From Chaetoderma sp. LZ-2023a (taxonomy: Eukaryota > Mollusca > Caudofoveata > Chaetodermatida > Chaetodermatidae): a stretch of DNA of 64,000 bases. The stretch is taken from NCBI GenBank assembly GCA_034401795.1, contig CM067367.1, positions 49,337,363 through 49,401,362 on the forward strand, given 5' to 3'. A model generated the notes under the pieces. The model saw only the letters and a program-made list of their open reading frames with translations. It was not told where the DNA came from and made no database searches. Position 1 is the stretch's first letter. Each line of letters begins with the position of its first letter. Shown here one piece after another: positions 36,562 to 48,659 of this stretch. The translations under genes and the position numbers were made by a program.

Positions 36562-39500
36562 CTTAGTCCCATATGAATCGTCAGTGTGTCAGTATATCAG
36601 ACAAGTGAAAGCTGGTCGGCCAATACTTGACTTTTTAGTCTTGGTGCGGTGGTCCAGTGGAAATATGCCTGGTTGCTGATGCTATGCGGAGTTGTAGAAT
36701 GGCGGTTCGATCCCCCGACCGGGAGATGGTGATCAACAAATCAAACTAACGGGTGCATCACTGTCGGCTAAGTTAGCACATGGAAATTGTAGCCGCACGT
36801 TGCCAGTGCGTCAATAAAATAAAAATACATATACTGCCAGAGCCGTGCTGGAGTCAGAGTACAATAGGCGTGAAAGCCTAGGATTGATTGTGACAGATGT
36901 ATCCACAGATAGTCCCATGTGAATCATCAGTGTGTCAGTATATCAGACATGTGAAAGCTGGTCGGCCAATACTTGACTTTTTAGTCTTGGTGCGGTGGTC
37001 CAGTGGAAAGATGCCTGGTTGCTGATGCTATGCGGAGTTGCAGAATGGCGGTTCGATCCCCCGACCGGGAGATGGTGATCAACAAATTAAACTAACGGGT
37101 GCATCACTGTCGGCTAAGTTAGCACATGGAAATTGAAGCCGCGCGTTGCCAGTGCGTCAATAAAATAAAAATACATATACTGCCAGAGCCGTGCTGGAGT
37201 CAGAGTACAATAGGCGTAAAAGCCTAGGATTGATTGTGACAGATGCATCCACAGATAGTCCCATATGAATCGTCAGTGTGTCAGTATATCAGACATGTGA
37301 AAGCTGGTCGGCCAATCCTTGACTTTTTAGTCTTGGTGCGGTGGTCCAGTGGCAAGATGCCTGGTTGCTGATGCTATGCGGAGTTGCAGAATGGCGGTTC
37401 GATCCCCCGACCGGGAGATGGTGATCAACAAATTAAACTAACGGGTGCATCACTGTCGGCTAAGTTAGCACATGGAAATTGTAGCCGCACGTTGCCAGTG
37501 CGTCAATAAAATAAAAATACATATACTGCCAGAGCCGTGCTGGAGTCAGAGTACAATAGGCGTAAAAGCCTAGGATTGATTGTGACAGATGCATCCACAG
37601 ATAGTCCCATATGAATCATCAGTGTGTCAGTATATCAGACATGTGAAAGCTGGTCGGCCAATCCTTGACTTTTTAGTCTTGGTGCGGTGGTCCAGTGGAA
37701 AGATGCCTGGTTGCTGATGCTATGCGGAGTTGCAGAATGGCGGTTCGATCCCCCGACCGGGAGATGGTGATCAACAAATTAAACTAACGGGTGCATCACT
37801 GTCGGCTAAGTTAGCACATGGAAATTGTAGCCGCACGTTGCCAGTGCGTCAATAAAATAAAAATACATAACATACATACATACATACATGCACACACACG
37901 CGCGCATACAAGCGTATACCCTATCTGGAGCTAATCAAAGGTATAAACCAGTTGATTATTAGTTCCAATTGAGCAAAATAACTTTGAACTTAGTCCCATA
38001 TGAATCGTCAGTGTGTCAGTATATCAGACAAGTGAAAGCTGGTCGGCCAATACTTTACTTTTTAGTCTTGGTGCGGTGGTCCAGTGGAAAGATGCCTGGT
38101 TGCTGATGCTATGCGGAGTTGCAGAATGGCGGTTCGATCCCCCGACCGGGAGATGGTGATCAACAAATTAAACTAACGGGTGCATCACTGTCGGCTAAGT
38201 TAGCACATGGAAATTGTAGCCGCACGTTGCCAGTGCGTCAATAAAATAAAAATACATATACTGCCAGAGCCGTGCTGGAGTCAGAGTACAATAGGCGTGA
38301 AAGCCTAGGATTGATTGTGACAGATGTATCCACAGATAGTCCCATATGAATCATCAGTGTGTCAGTATATCAGACATGTGAAAGCTGGTCGGCCAATCCT
38401 TGACTTTTTAGTCTTGGTGCGGTGGTCCAGTGGAAAGATGCCTGGTTGCTGATGCTATGCGGAGTTGCAGAATGGCGGTTCGATCCCCCGACCGGGAGAT
38501 GGTGATCAACAAATTAAACTAACGGGTGCATCACTGTCGGCTAAGTTAGCACATGGAAATTGAAGCCGCGCGTTGCCAGTGCGTCAATAAAATAAAAATA
38601 CATATACTGCCAGAGCCGTGCTGGAGTCAGAGTACAATAGGCGTAAAAGCCTAGGATTGATTGTGACAGATGCATCCACAGATAGTCCCATATGAATCAT
38701 AAGTGTGTCAGTATATCAGACATGTGAAAGCTGGTCGGCCAATCCTTGACTTTTTAGTCTTGGTGCGGTGGTCCAGTGGAAAGATGCCTGGTTGCTGATG
38801 CTATGCGGAGTTGCAGAATGGCGGTTCGATCCCCCGACCGGGAGATGGTGATCAACAAATTAAACTAACGGGTGCATCACTGTCGGCTAAGTTAGCACAT
38901 GGAAATTGAAGCCGCACGTTGCCAGTGCGTCAATAAAATAAAAATACATAACATACATACATACATACATGCACACACACGCGCGCATACAAGCGTATAC
39001 CCTATCTGGAGCTAATCAAAGGTATAAACCAGTTGATTATTAGTTCCAATTGAGCAAAATAACTTTGATCTTAGTCCCATATGAATCGTCAGTGTGTCAG
39101 TATATCAGACATGTGAAAGCTGGTCGGCCAATCCTTGACTTTTTAGTCTTGGTGCGGTGGTCCAGTGGAAAGATGCCTGGTTGCTGATGCTATGCGGAGT
39201 TGCAGAATGGCGGTTCGATCCCCCGACCGGGAGATGGTGATCAACAAATTAAACTAACGGGTGCATCACTGTCGGCTAAGTTAGCACATGGAAATTGTAG
39301 CCGCACGTTGCCAGTGCGTCAATAAAATAAAAATACATAACATACATACATACATACATGCACACACACGCGCGCATACAAGCGTATACCCTATCTGGAG
39401 CTAATCAAAGGTATAAACCAGTTGATTATTAGTTCCAATTGAGCAAAATAACTTTGAACTTAGTCCCATATGAATCGTCAGTGTGTCAGTATATCAGACA

Positions 39501-41508
39501 AGTGAAAGCTGGTCGGCCAATACTTTACTTTTTAGTCTTGGTGCGGTGGTCCAGTGGAAAGATGCCTGGTTGCTGATGCTATGCGGAGTTGCAGAATGGC
39601 GGTTCGATCCCCCGACCGGGAGATGGTGATCAACAAATTAAACTAATGGGTGCATCACTGTCGGCTAAGTTAGCACATGGAAATTGTAGCCGCACGTTGC
39701 CAGTGCGTCAATAAAATAAAAATACATATACTGCCAGAGCCGTGCTGGAGTCAGAGTACAATAGGCATGAAAGCCTAGGATTGATTGTGACAGATGTATC
39801 CACAGATAGTCCCATATGAATCATCAGTGTGTCAGTATATCAGACATGTGAAAGCTGGTCGGCCAATCCTTGACTTTTTAGTCTTGGTGCGGTGGTCCAG
39901 TGGAAAGATGCCTGGTTGCTGATGCTATGCGGAGTTGCAGAATGGCGGTTCGATCCCCCGACCGGGAGATGGTGATCAACAAATTAAACTAACGGGTGCA
40001 TCACTGTCGGCTAAGTTAGCACATGGAAATTGAAGCCGCGCGTTGCCAGTGCGTCAATAAAATAAAAATACATATACTGCCAGAGCCGTGCTGGAGTCAG
40101 AGTACAATAGGCGTAAAAGCCTAGGATTGATTGTGACAGATGCATCCACAGATAGTCCCATATGAATCATAAGTGTGTCAGTATATCAGACATGTGAAAG
40201 CTGGTCGGCCAATCCTTGACTTTTTAGTCTTGGTGCGGTGGTCCAGTGGAAAGATGCCTGGTTGCTGATGCTATGCGGAGTTGCAGAATGGCGGTTCGAT
40301 CCCCCGACCGGGAGATGGTGATCAACAAATTAAACTAACGGGTGCATCACTGTCGGCTAAGTTAGCACATGGAAATTGAAGCCGCACGTTGCCAGTGCGT
40401 CAATAAAATAAAAATACATAACATACATACATACATACATGCACACACACGCGCGCATACAAGCGTATACCCTATCTGGAGCTAATCAAAGGTATAAACC
40501 AGTTGATTATTAGTTCCAATTGAGCAAAATAACTTTGATCTTAGTCCCATATGAATCGTCAGTGTGTCAGTATATCAGACATGTGAAAGCTGGTCGGCCA
40601 ATCCTTGACTTTTTAGTCTTGGTGCGGTGGTCCAGTGGAAAGATGCCTGGTTGCTGATGCTATGCGGAGTTGCAGAATGGCGGTTCGATCCCCCGACCGG
40701 GAGATGGTGATCAACAAATTAAACTAACGGGTGCATCACTGTCGGCTAAGTTAGCACATGGAAATTGTAGCCGCACGATGCCAGTGCGTCAATAAAATAA
40801 AAATACATATACTGCCAGAGCCGTGCTGGAGTCAGAGTACAATAGGCTTAAAAGCCTAGGATTGATTGTGACATATGCATCCACAGATAGTCCCATATGA
40901 ATCGTCAGTGTGTCAGTATATCAGACATGTGAAAGCTGGTCGGCCAATCCTTGACTTTTTAGTCTTGGTGCGGTGGTCCAGTGGAAAGATGCCTGGTTGC
41001 TGATGCTATGCGGAGTTGCAGAATGGCGGTTCGATCCCCCGACCGGGAGATGGTGATCAACAAATTAAACTAACGGGTGCATCACTGTCGGCTAAGTTAG
41101 CACATGGAAATTGAAGCCGCACGTTGCCAGTGCGTCAATAAAATAAAAATACATATACTGCCAGAGCCGTGCTGGAGTCAGAGTACAATAGGAGTAAAAG
41201 CCTAGGATTGATTGTGACAGATGCATCCACAGATAGTCCCATATGAATCGTCAGTGTGTCAGTATATCAGACATGTGAAAGCTGGTCGGCCAATCCTTGA
41301 CTTTTTAGTCTTGGTGCGGTGGTCCAGTGGAAAGATGCCTGGTTGCTGATGCTATGCGGAGTTGCAGGATGGCGGTTCGATCCCCCGACCGGGAGATGGT
41401 GATCAACAAATTAAACTAACGGGTGCATCACTGTCGGCTAAGTTAGCACATGGAAATTGAAGCCGCACGTTGCCAGTGCGTCAATAAAATAAAAATACAT
41501 ACATACAT
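36562..41508 (+). repeat. Tandem array of 14 tRNA-derived SINE units with higher-order structure
   Basis: Each unit begins with a tRNA-like head containing A-box TGGTCCAGTGG and B-box GGTTCGATCCC, and ends with AATAAAATAAAAATACATA. Heads start at 36,643; 36,989; 37,335; 37,681; 38,070; 38,416; 38,762; 39,151; 39,540; 39,886; 40,232; 40,621; 40,967; 41,313. Spacings are only 346 or 389 bases, the two values reflecting alternative spacers. Units are nearly identical, implying recent unequal exchange. A 1,470-base block is itself duplicated (38,070 to 39,540), shown by shared private variants. The same A/B boxes would support RNA polymerase III transcription. Confidence 0.93.
36643..36725 (+). 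other. tRNA-like SINE head (first of 14)
   Basis: This is an 83-base segment with good pol III A and B boxes. The T-arm and acceptor stems do not pair well, and a simple-sequence tail follows downstream, so this is a tRNA-derived SINE head rather than a functional tRNA gene. Confidence 0.75.
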
Positions 41509-41578
41509 ACATACATAACATACATACATACATACATGCACACACACGCGCGCATACAAGCGTATACCCTATCTGGAG

Positions 41579-42660
41579 CTAATCAAAGGTATAAACCAGT
41601 TGATTATTAGTTCGAATTGAGCAAAATAACTTTGAACTTAACCAATATTTTTCAAAATCCGATTCGGAAAGCCTGGATCTATCAATAATAATTCTAAATT
41701 TAAATTTTGCCAAAAAGGAACATATCAAATCTGTTGAAGATGCATCTACCAATTTAGACTTCTTAACAGGAGCTCTAAAACTCCAGATAGAGTCTATCGC
41801 CAAAGCAGCCAGGTAGATGATGAAGTCATTGCACTCTCGGCTCCCTCCTACAGCTGAAAAACAGAAGAACTTCATTAATGTGGCATCTAGAGTTACTTGA
41901 CCACAAGAGAGTTGCGCTATCCAAGTCTTAATTTTATTAATTAGAGGCTGGGCAAATTTATAAGAATACAATAAATGCTCAGCTGTCTCTAATGGATGGT
42001 GACATAATGGATAATCAAAGGAGCGATCAAGATTGAGTTTCTTTAAATATTCTCCTACTGGTAGGACGTCATGGTAATAATTTAAAGAGCACCGTCTTCA
42101 GGACGGATCCAAAAACTTTGAACATATATTACGCCATGACCCTGTAAAATTAATATTTCTAAATCTCTTCTCAATCCTAAGGTCAATTGACCGTTTATTG
42201 CGTAATAATTGGTAGAACTCACCAGAACTTATTGGTTTCGACCAGTCATGGTCAGGAGATACCTGCCTAAATTCAAAATATGCTTCCATACATTTGTTCT
42301 AAAAAGGTGATTTAACGAAACTATGTAACAACGAACTAGAAGCCAGTCTGGCATTATGCTGTCTTAAAGACATACCAATCCAATATACAGCGAAATGAAG
42401 CCAAGTAGCATCACGGTTATTGATAACACACTGTATATGGACTAGGTAGAAAGATTTCAATTTTAGTTCAATATCCATAATATTCAGACCATTCTTTAGA
42501 AGTAGGTAAATATAGCGCCTCTCTCTTGATTGGCTCCCACTGTGGAGAACCCCAAATAAAAGAAAACACACATTTTGTAAATAAGTTTACATAAGTAGTT
42601 ATTCCGAGTGGTAGGCGCCCACTTTGATCGGTCGAAAGCTTTGTGACGTCACACAGCTTT
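41579..42660 (-). pseudogene. L1/Tx1-like LINE ORF2 C-terminal remnant
   Basis: From 42,660 downwards the minus strand encodes FSFIWGSPQWEPIKREALYL, then NIMDIELKLKSFYLVHIQCV, a pattern (F-x-W-x-x-x...I-K-R...L-Y-x-P...G-L-N-I) common after the RT of L1/Tx1-type LINEs. Lower down are LNLDRSFDYPLCHHPLETAE (a damaged C-terminal knuckle, Tyr in place of the first Cys) and a long open end, 41,971-41,579. Frame breaks occur near 42,300 and 42,090. The last ~60 bases of this ORF recur inside the SINE array as part of the long spacer. Confidence 0.7.
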
Positions 42661-42719
42661 CCAACGTCGACTTCCATATATGGGCATGGGATGAATCTCA
42701 TTTAAATATGCTAATGAAG

Positions 42720-43065
42720 TAGCGTCACAAAATTCTCGACCAATCAAAGATGGGCGCTTACCGCTCGGCGTTGGTTAGTATTTTGGGGTAGGGGCAGCCC
42801 TGATGTATCTATCCCCACCCCTCCCGCCCATATACCTTCCACCATCAAAAATTGATGCTTTTTGGTAACTACAGCTTACCGACATTCTGGGTAAAGTTTC
42901 CATTCATAAAATCCAATCGATGGCTGAAAGAAATAACCGAAAGATGAATACATGAAATAAAATTTAACATATATGATTAAGACTTTATTCAGTAAAAGAT
43001 GTTTAGTGAAATTCTGTGAAGTAGAATCCTAGTTGAAGAGATATTCATTAGTGAACTGGCATCCC
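42720..43065. other. Intergenic sequence
   Basis: No gene. GCGGTAGGCGCCC-like phrases at 42,608-42,625 and 42,757-42,770 and a TCTCGACCAATCAAAGATGGG phrase echo the terminal repeats of the 50-64 kb element, hinting at a related solo terminal fragment. Confidence 0.35.
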
Positions 43066-44074
43066 AGTGGGCACATGACGTTGTTTCAACGTTCAATATT
43101 AGTTGAAATTACGTCGCGACGTCGAACAACCGGAATACAACATATTTTCAACGTTGAATTAGCTACGTCATACCGACGTCATAGTTCCACGTATATTCAA
43201 CGTTGAATAATGGTCGTAAATGCAACGCATATTCAATTTACGTGACAACCTTTTTAAAACGTGATGTGTATATTATTCGTATGCCAAGATATATATGTTA
43301 ATTGGCTACAATAATTTTAAAATGCATCAATATGTGCAAACGTTCAGGTATGACATCTATTCAACGTTGTAACAATGTGTGTCGTTCCCACAACTACGCC
43401 TCCGGGCGAAAATGATCACGTGCAATGTTTAGCTATCCCGGCAATCCATTTTCTTCATCGTGATGCTGCTCTGGAACGAAATTTGAATCGACGTTCTAGC
43501 TATCCATTTCGATTGCAACTAATTGACCTTTATTTCAAGGTAAGACAATAATATATGTATAAATAATTATCCAGCAGTAAAAATAGGTAACTTATAACAA
43601 GGATGCCAAAAGGCGACGCTTGTAAATGGTGTGACCTAAAGTGCTAGAAAGTGCACTACTAATGCCGCCATAGCTGATAGCCTATGTGTGTCTTATGTAC
43701 ACGTACGTGTATATATATATAGTATCCCCGCCAATCAACCGCGTTCAATTAAGCTACGTGGCTTTAACAACGCCTTGAATGTCGTATGTCTCGCAAGATA
43801 GTTTTAGCATTCATAATTTTAAAGCGGAGCTTAATATATTCAATATAATATGAAGATAGAATGTGCATAAGACACACGATTTTTAACCAGTAAACCGTCT
43901 TCTCTTACAAGCCCAGAAGAAATTATAAAATAAATCCCTGCGAAATCAATCCATGCATTTGTCTGAACATGCACACGTTGTCATTCGCAATCTATTGAAT
44001 GTTATGCAATTTAAAATTAATTTGTCAGGAAGCTGTATGCCTAAAGCTGTTGCTTCAAATCTGTAGCTTCAAAT

Positions 44075-44200
44075 CATATATTGACGCTGTTTCAATGTTG
44101 GATTCTAACGTTGTTTAAACACTGCATTCAGATGTCGTTTCAACATTGGATTCTGACGTTGTTTCAACATTGGATTCTGATGTTGTTTCAATATTGGCAT
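44075..44200 (+). repeat. Minisatellite, ~25-30 bp unit (left copy)
   Basis: Repeats of TTTCAACATTGGATTCTGAC in sense orientation; the inverted counterpart lies at 49,690-49,880. Confidence 0.8.
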
Positions 44201-44979
44201 TATCATCATTTTTCCTCGGACACGCACGATTGCACCATGGTTTTTAAATTGGTTTTTAGCTTATTTAATCGCAATGTTGTGTGTAAATATCTATATTATG
44301 ATTAAGAGAGTATACTTAATTTATCTATTTAAATTATTTTAATGACGATTGACTGGGAAGAATAACGATCAGCATAAGAATGTTACTAGGAGCGATCTAT
44401 ATACTGACCATCATTCTCGCCCACCCCACCCACCCCACCCCCTCTGCAATCTATCGAAATTGCGCATTTGATATATTATTTAAATCTTTCCTCCCAAAAA
44501 TCTTTCTTGCTCCATTTTCTAGGATTATGAACACCCAGGAAAACCCCTTTCTAAGCAGACCATGCGTTCTAAGAATGTTTGGGCCACTATGACCTAAATA
44601 TCCTACTCATCGTCATTCTTCCCCATCACCTTCAGTAAATGTGGTCCCTTAAGAATCTTCGCGAAATTAACATGCAGATTTTTGGGTTAGTGGGTTATAG
44701 TAACCTTTCAACATACACAAATTAATTCTTAATTTTATATGCTTTGGAATATATACAGTATAGCTTATATACTGATCGTCATTCTTCCCCCACCTTATTA
44801 ATAAAAGATAGACCTTGTATAACATGTGGAAAAGGCTGTGTGTTTAAAATGTGAACCATTCCTTCGAAATGTATGTGGAAGGCAAGAATCACGATCAGTA
44901 ATAGTCATATGCCTTTAATTATGTACAGGGGTTAAGCTTCATATAGTGTAATGACTTTGCAATGTAAAATATACGCTAT

Positions 44980-45318
44980 ACACCCACCCACCCCCCCCAC
45001 CCCACCCCCAACCCCAACCCACCCCGGTAGGCCGTGCTTGACGGGGAAGAACAACGTTAATTCCCACTCTGGCATATGCCCCCCACTCTATTACACCCCG
45101 CCCGGTGGGCGAAAGCTAATATGAGCATTGTCTCAAAATCTGCAACCATATGGACCACTAAAATTAAAAGTTGAGTTCGCCAAATCCTACTTTCTGCCAC
45201 CACTCCCACCGCCACCCCCTATCTCCCCCACCCCACCACTCCCCAACCCAACCCACCCACCCACCTCCCACACAGGCACGCACGCACGCGCACATACACA
45301 TACACACGCACACACACA

Positions 45319-45355
<37 letters not shown>

Positions 45356-45370
45356 CACCCGGGGGTGGGG
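44980..45370. repeat. C-rich and (CA)n low-complexity tracts
   Basis: CCCCACCC-rich runs at 44,983-45,025 and 45,195-45,270, followed by (CA)n at 45,300-45,352. Open frames here are poly-Pro/His/Thr artefacts. Confidence 0.85.
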
Positions 45371-46375
45371 GGGGGAGACCCTAATGTAACAGTTGTCTTG
45401 TAGTCTGCAATCATATAAGTAATTCACATAAGAAATTTGATTAGAATTCCACCAAACCGTTTTGGAGGATATAGTGGGATGGACGGAGATAATTGCAATA
45501 TTCCCTCCGCTTTTTCCAAAACGTATGGGGGTAATCACTTGCGAATTGAACGGCCTGTCCAAGGTTGTACAAAAATATTTCTGACAACCTGTTTTCAATT
45601 CCGGAATTTCTTTAATGTTATTACATTTTATACATAAAAATGGTTAATGCAAATGGACTACCTAAAACAAAATTTCTTACCCCCAAAATGCGCTACGCAC
45701 ATTTTCATTTTGAACAGGCCTGTTAATCAGTACGCTCCGGAACTTAAAGGGCAGCTGACTGAACGCATTGCAGGCTAACAGTACGCCACATATCAGCAGT
45801 CCTTAGTAGGTCAGCATGGCTTAATTTCTAGCGAATATGGGCCAATTTTTGCATAGTTAACCAATTGTGCGCGGTGAACTGGCAAATATTTCCTATGTAA
45901 AGCTATTAACATTTATCATGACAAAAGAATGTTTTTGACGTAGAATCTATCACCATGGGTATACAACCTAATTAGCTATACACCGTAACTGCTTACGGGG
46001 GCGTGCCGAAGAAGGTATAAATTGCATCCAGCTCTGTCTGTCTGTGTGTGTATTCAGAGCTGTATCTAAAAAACTACTGATCCAATTTGATTCAAATTGT
46101 AACATAACGAACTTGCGGTGAAAGAGGATTTCCTGACATGGGTCGTGATTAGGATAAAGGAATCCGGATCAGATCAAATGCTGGATCTATGGATACCTTG
46201 GACAGGGTTCGTACTGCTCATAGAAATCCTGGAATGTTATGGAATCTGAAATTTAAAAATTAAGGCAGGGAAAGTCAAAACTTTTTTCTCATGTCATGAA
46301 TACGGCGGGAAAATTAAACCCTGGTATCTCGAAGCCTCTGTATCTCAATTTCAAAACAATCATATACAGGTAAGC

Positions 46376-46466
46376 TGCTGAATATTTTGAAATTGGTTTG
46401 ACTGGAAACTGTTGCTGCATTAGACAGCAACAGCTCTCACTCACATAAGTTTGAAAATATTCAACA
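46376..46466. repeat. Hairpin element copy
   Basis: The left arm CTGAATATTTTGAAATTGG leads to CTGTTGCTGC; the right arm has GACAGCAACAG and then TTTGAAAATATTCAACA. The loop region is ATTA. Confidence 0.85.
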
Positions 46467-46901
46467 AAAAATCGAATACATTGTATTTGACGCTTCATAA
46501 ACTTTAATATTTGAGGTTCAAAAGGTTAAAATATTGTCAGGAAGTGACGTATTTGTCCTGCTCTAGGTCATGGAATTTTGTATTTCGGGTTAGGGAAAGT
46601 CATGGAAAAGACTGAGTCATAGAATTTAGCATTGCAAAGTAAGTACGACCCCTACTTCGAAACTATCAGTCCGATTTGGCTCAAATTTTAACACAAGAAA
46701 GGGTGTTATCATACACTAGGAGTCCACAACTTTAGGCGTGATCCAGAAACATCTGGAAAATCTTTAAAATCCCGAAAATCCAAAAATCTCAAGGGTACCG
46801 GTCATAATGCAAAGTATGTGTGTATGTGCAACTCCCTTAATTGTGCTATGTTGTGTGTGTGTCTTATTCTCAGGCATATGCATTATGGCATACCTTAAGC
46901 G

Positions 46902-47234
46902 ATGGAGAAAGTGTCATGCAGAGGTAAGGCTAAGAGTAGTAGCAGTGATGATGAAGAGGATGAACCGATCAATAATAACCTGACACATGTTGATGACAGT
47001 CGAAATCATGACACTGAGGCAACGTTTTCGTCACCTGAATGTCTTAGTTTTGATGTAAATACAGACTGTGATTTAGCTTATATAGAATCTTCAAACTCTG
47101 ACATAGATGCCATTGATGTTTCAGTAAATGCAGAAGCGGACGTAGCAAGAAATAGTTTCTACTCGCGTGGTAATTATAAAAAAAAGAATTCACGTTTAAA
47201 AATATACATGAATGTCATTTATCAGTCACCGTAA
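46902..47234 (+). CDS. Acidic Ser/Asp/Glu-rich ORF, unrecognised
   Basis: This 110-residue frame begins MEKVSCRGKAKSSSSDDEED and stays rich in Asp, Ser and Asn before a short basic C-terminus (YKKKNSRLK). An acceptor-like TCTTATTCTCAG lies about 30 bases upstream of the ATG, so it may be an exon. Acidic N-termini of this kind occur in several transposases, for example piggyBac-type, and it sits inside the 43-50 kb transposon candidate, but no catalytic domain follows. Function unknown. Confidence 0.35.
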   Translation: MEKVSCRGKAKSSSSDDEEDEPINNNLTHVDDSRNHDTEATFSSPECLSFDVNTDCDLAYIESSNSDIDAIDVSVNAEADVARNSFYSRGNYKKKNSRLKIYMNVIYQSP

Positions 47235-47257
47235 ATAATGGTAAAGTAGAATTATGC

Positions 47258-47577
47258 TAATGGATGAATCCACTTTTAGCTATGAACGGCCCATTTCTAG
47301 CTAAGCTCCCCCAACCCCACACCACCACCCCACGAGTTGCACGTGTTGGGATCAATCGAACCTGAACTTACTGAATCTCAATTGCCAGAAAACTATAAGC
47401 TAAGATGTTGAATAGTTTGAAACTAATTTGACTGGCCTTTTCTGTCTAGTCAACATATTGGACAGAATGGTTACTAAGTATAATTCTTTACGTATTTTGA
47501 GTCTAACATCGGTCTACATGTGATGCAATTCATTATGACATCATATACTTGAGTAACAGATTGGATTCATCCATTAG
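47258..47577. mobile_element. Inverted-repeat element, copy D, with perfect 16-bp ends
   Basis: The ends are exact inverted repeats: CTAATGGATGAATCCA on the left and TGGATTCATCCATTAG on the right. Internally it has the GGCCCATTTCTAGCTAAGCTC segment, a GCACGTGTTGGGATCAATCG phrase and a damaged hairpin (about 47,406-47,455), so it is the same family as copies A to C with different terminal bases. Confidence 0.8.
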
Positions 47578-47689
47578 GGGGGGGGGCGTCGATCATCATT
47601 GCAACCGCAGTTATGAGTTGACGTGATTTGCGCTCATTAACACTTGCAAACTAGGAACAACAATTTCTTAATGATGTAAGTACTATATT

Positions 47690-47782
47690 GTGTTGAATAT
47701 TTTGAAACTACTTTACCTGGGAGCTGTTGCTGCTTCTGGCAGCAACAGGTTCCTGTGAAATGAAGCCTAAAATACTCAACAG
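47690..47782. repeat. Hairpin element copy
   Basis: The left arm TGTTGAATATTTTGAAACTA reaches GCTGTTGCTGC; the right arm runs GGCAGCAACAG to AAAATACTCAACAG. Confidence 0.85.
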
Positions 47783-47852
47783 ATTTCCTGTTCAACTGTC
47801 GTGAATCCTTTGTATATAGTTCTTACTAAGTTGGAAACCACATTATTGTATA

Positions 47853-48001
47853 TCCTTATATGTATATCTTATATGTATATCTTATATGTATATCTTATAT
47901 GTATATCTTATATGTATATCTTATATGTATATCTTATATGTATATCTTATATGTATATCTTATATGTATATCTTATATGTATATCTTATATGTATATCTT
48001 A
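47853..48001. repeat. 13-bp minisatellite
   Basis: About eleven near-perfect tandem copies of TATGTATATCTTA. Confidence 0.95.
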
Positions 48002-48556
48002 AAATGTTCATGTATATATTTTTATAGCATGAATAAATAGTAGCCATATGTTTCATGATTTACGATACTTTCTTGTTAATTTGTCACATGCCAAACTATA
48101 GCAGGTTCGGCAAATTTTGTCTCTGACTTTAGCCAGTGCGCATATGTGTGATGTCAATACTTGACGCGTGTAGTACAGTTTGAGTGGCAACATTCATTGA
48201 ATTGCTCTCTTTATTGTCCTTCAATCTTTATGAAAGCTTTATAGTTGCATATGCCTACACGGATTACAAGCTATATACGTTCAGGTGTACAATACTGAAT
48301 TGATTTACATATTATGTAGGCATTTCAGCTAGCCTCGACATAAGTGCACCTATGGAGATCAATAAAATGATCCAGCATCTTGGCTCCCAGGGGAGCGATT
48401 TTTTGATCACCTGTTACAACCACCAGGTAACCAATGGATTGCCAGCACTGATCGCCTACATGACAGCTCAGAAATAATACACGTTTGCACGCTTCCAAAA
48501 CAAAAACAGAAACATATGGTCGTTAGTACAATGTTGAAGATGATGTAAGAAATGTT

Positions 48557-48658
48557 CTGTTGAATATTTTGAACATAATTGCATTGGAAGACATTGCTGC
48601 GTTAAGTATGCTAAGCGGCAATGTCTTTCAATGCGATTATGTTCAAAATATTCAACAA
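48557..48658. repeat. Hairpin element copy with long perfect arms
   Basis: TGTTGAATATTTTGAACATA on the left is matched exactly by TATGTTCAAAATATTCAACA on the right. The central arms (GAAGACATTGC/GCAATGTCTTTC) differ from the other copies but still pair, indicating compensated change or a distinct subfamily. Confidence 0.9.
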
Positions 48659-48659
48659 G

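Noticed and set aside
36643-41400. Fourteen functional tRNA genes
   Set aside because: The A and B boxes are good, but the T-arm and acceptor stem do not pair properly and each head is followed by a non-tRNA body and a simple A-rich tail, as in SINEs.
36300-41520. CRISPR-like array of regularly spaced repeats
   Set aside because: The repeats are 200+ bases with only two spacer types, in a eukaryotic genome, and no cas genes exist.
45128-45598. Pro/His/Thr-rich and Cys/Val-rich frames
   Set aside because: Caused by C-rich and (CA)n low-complexity sequence.
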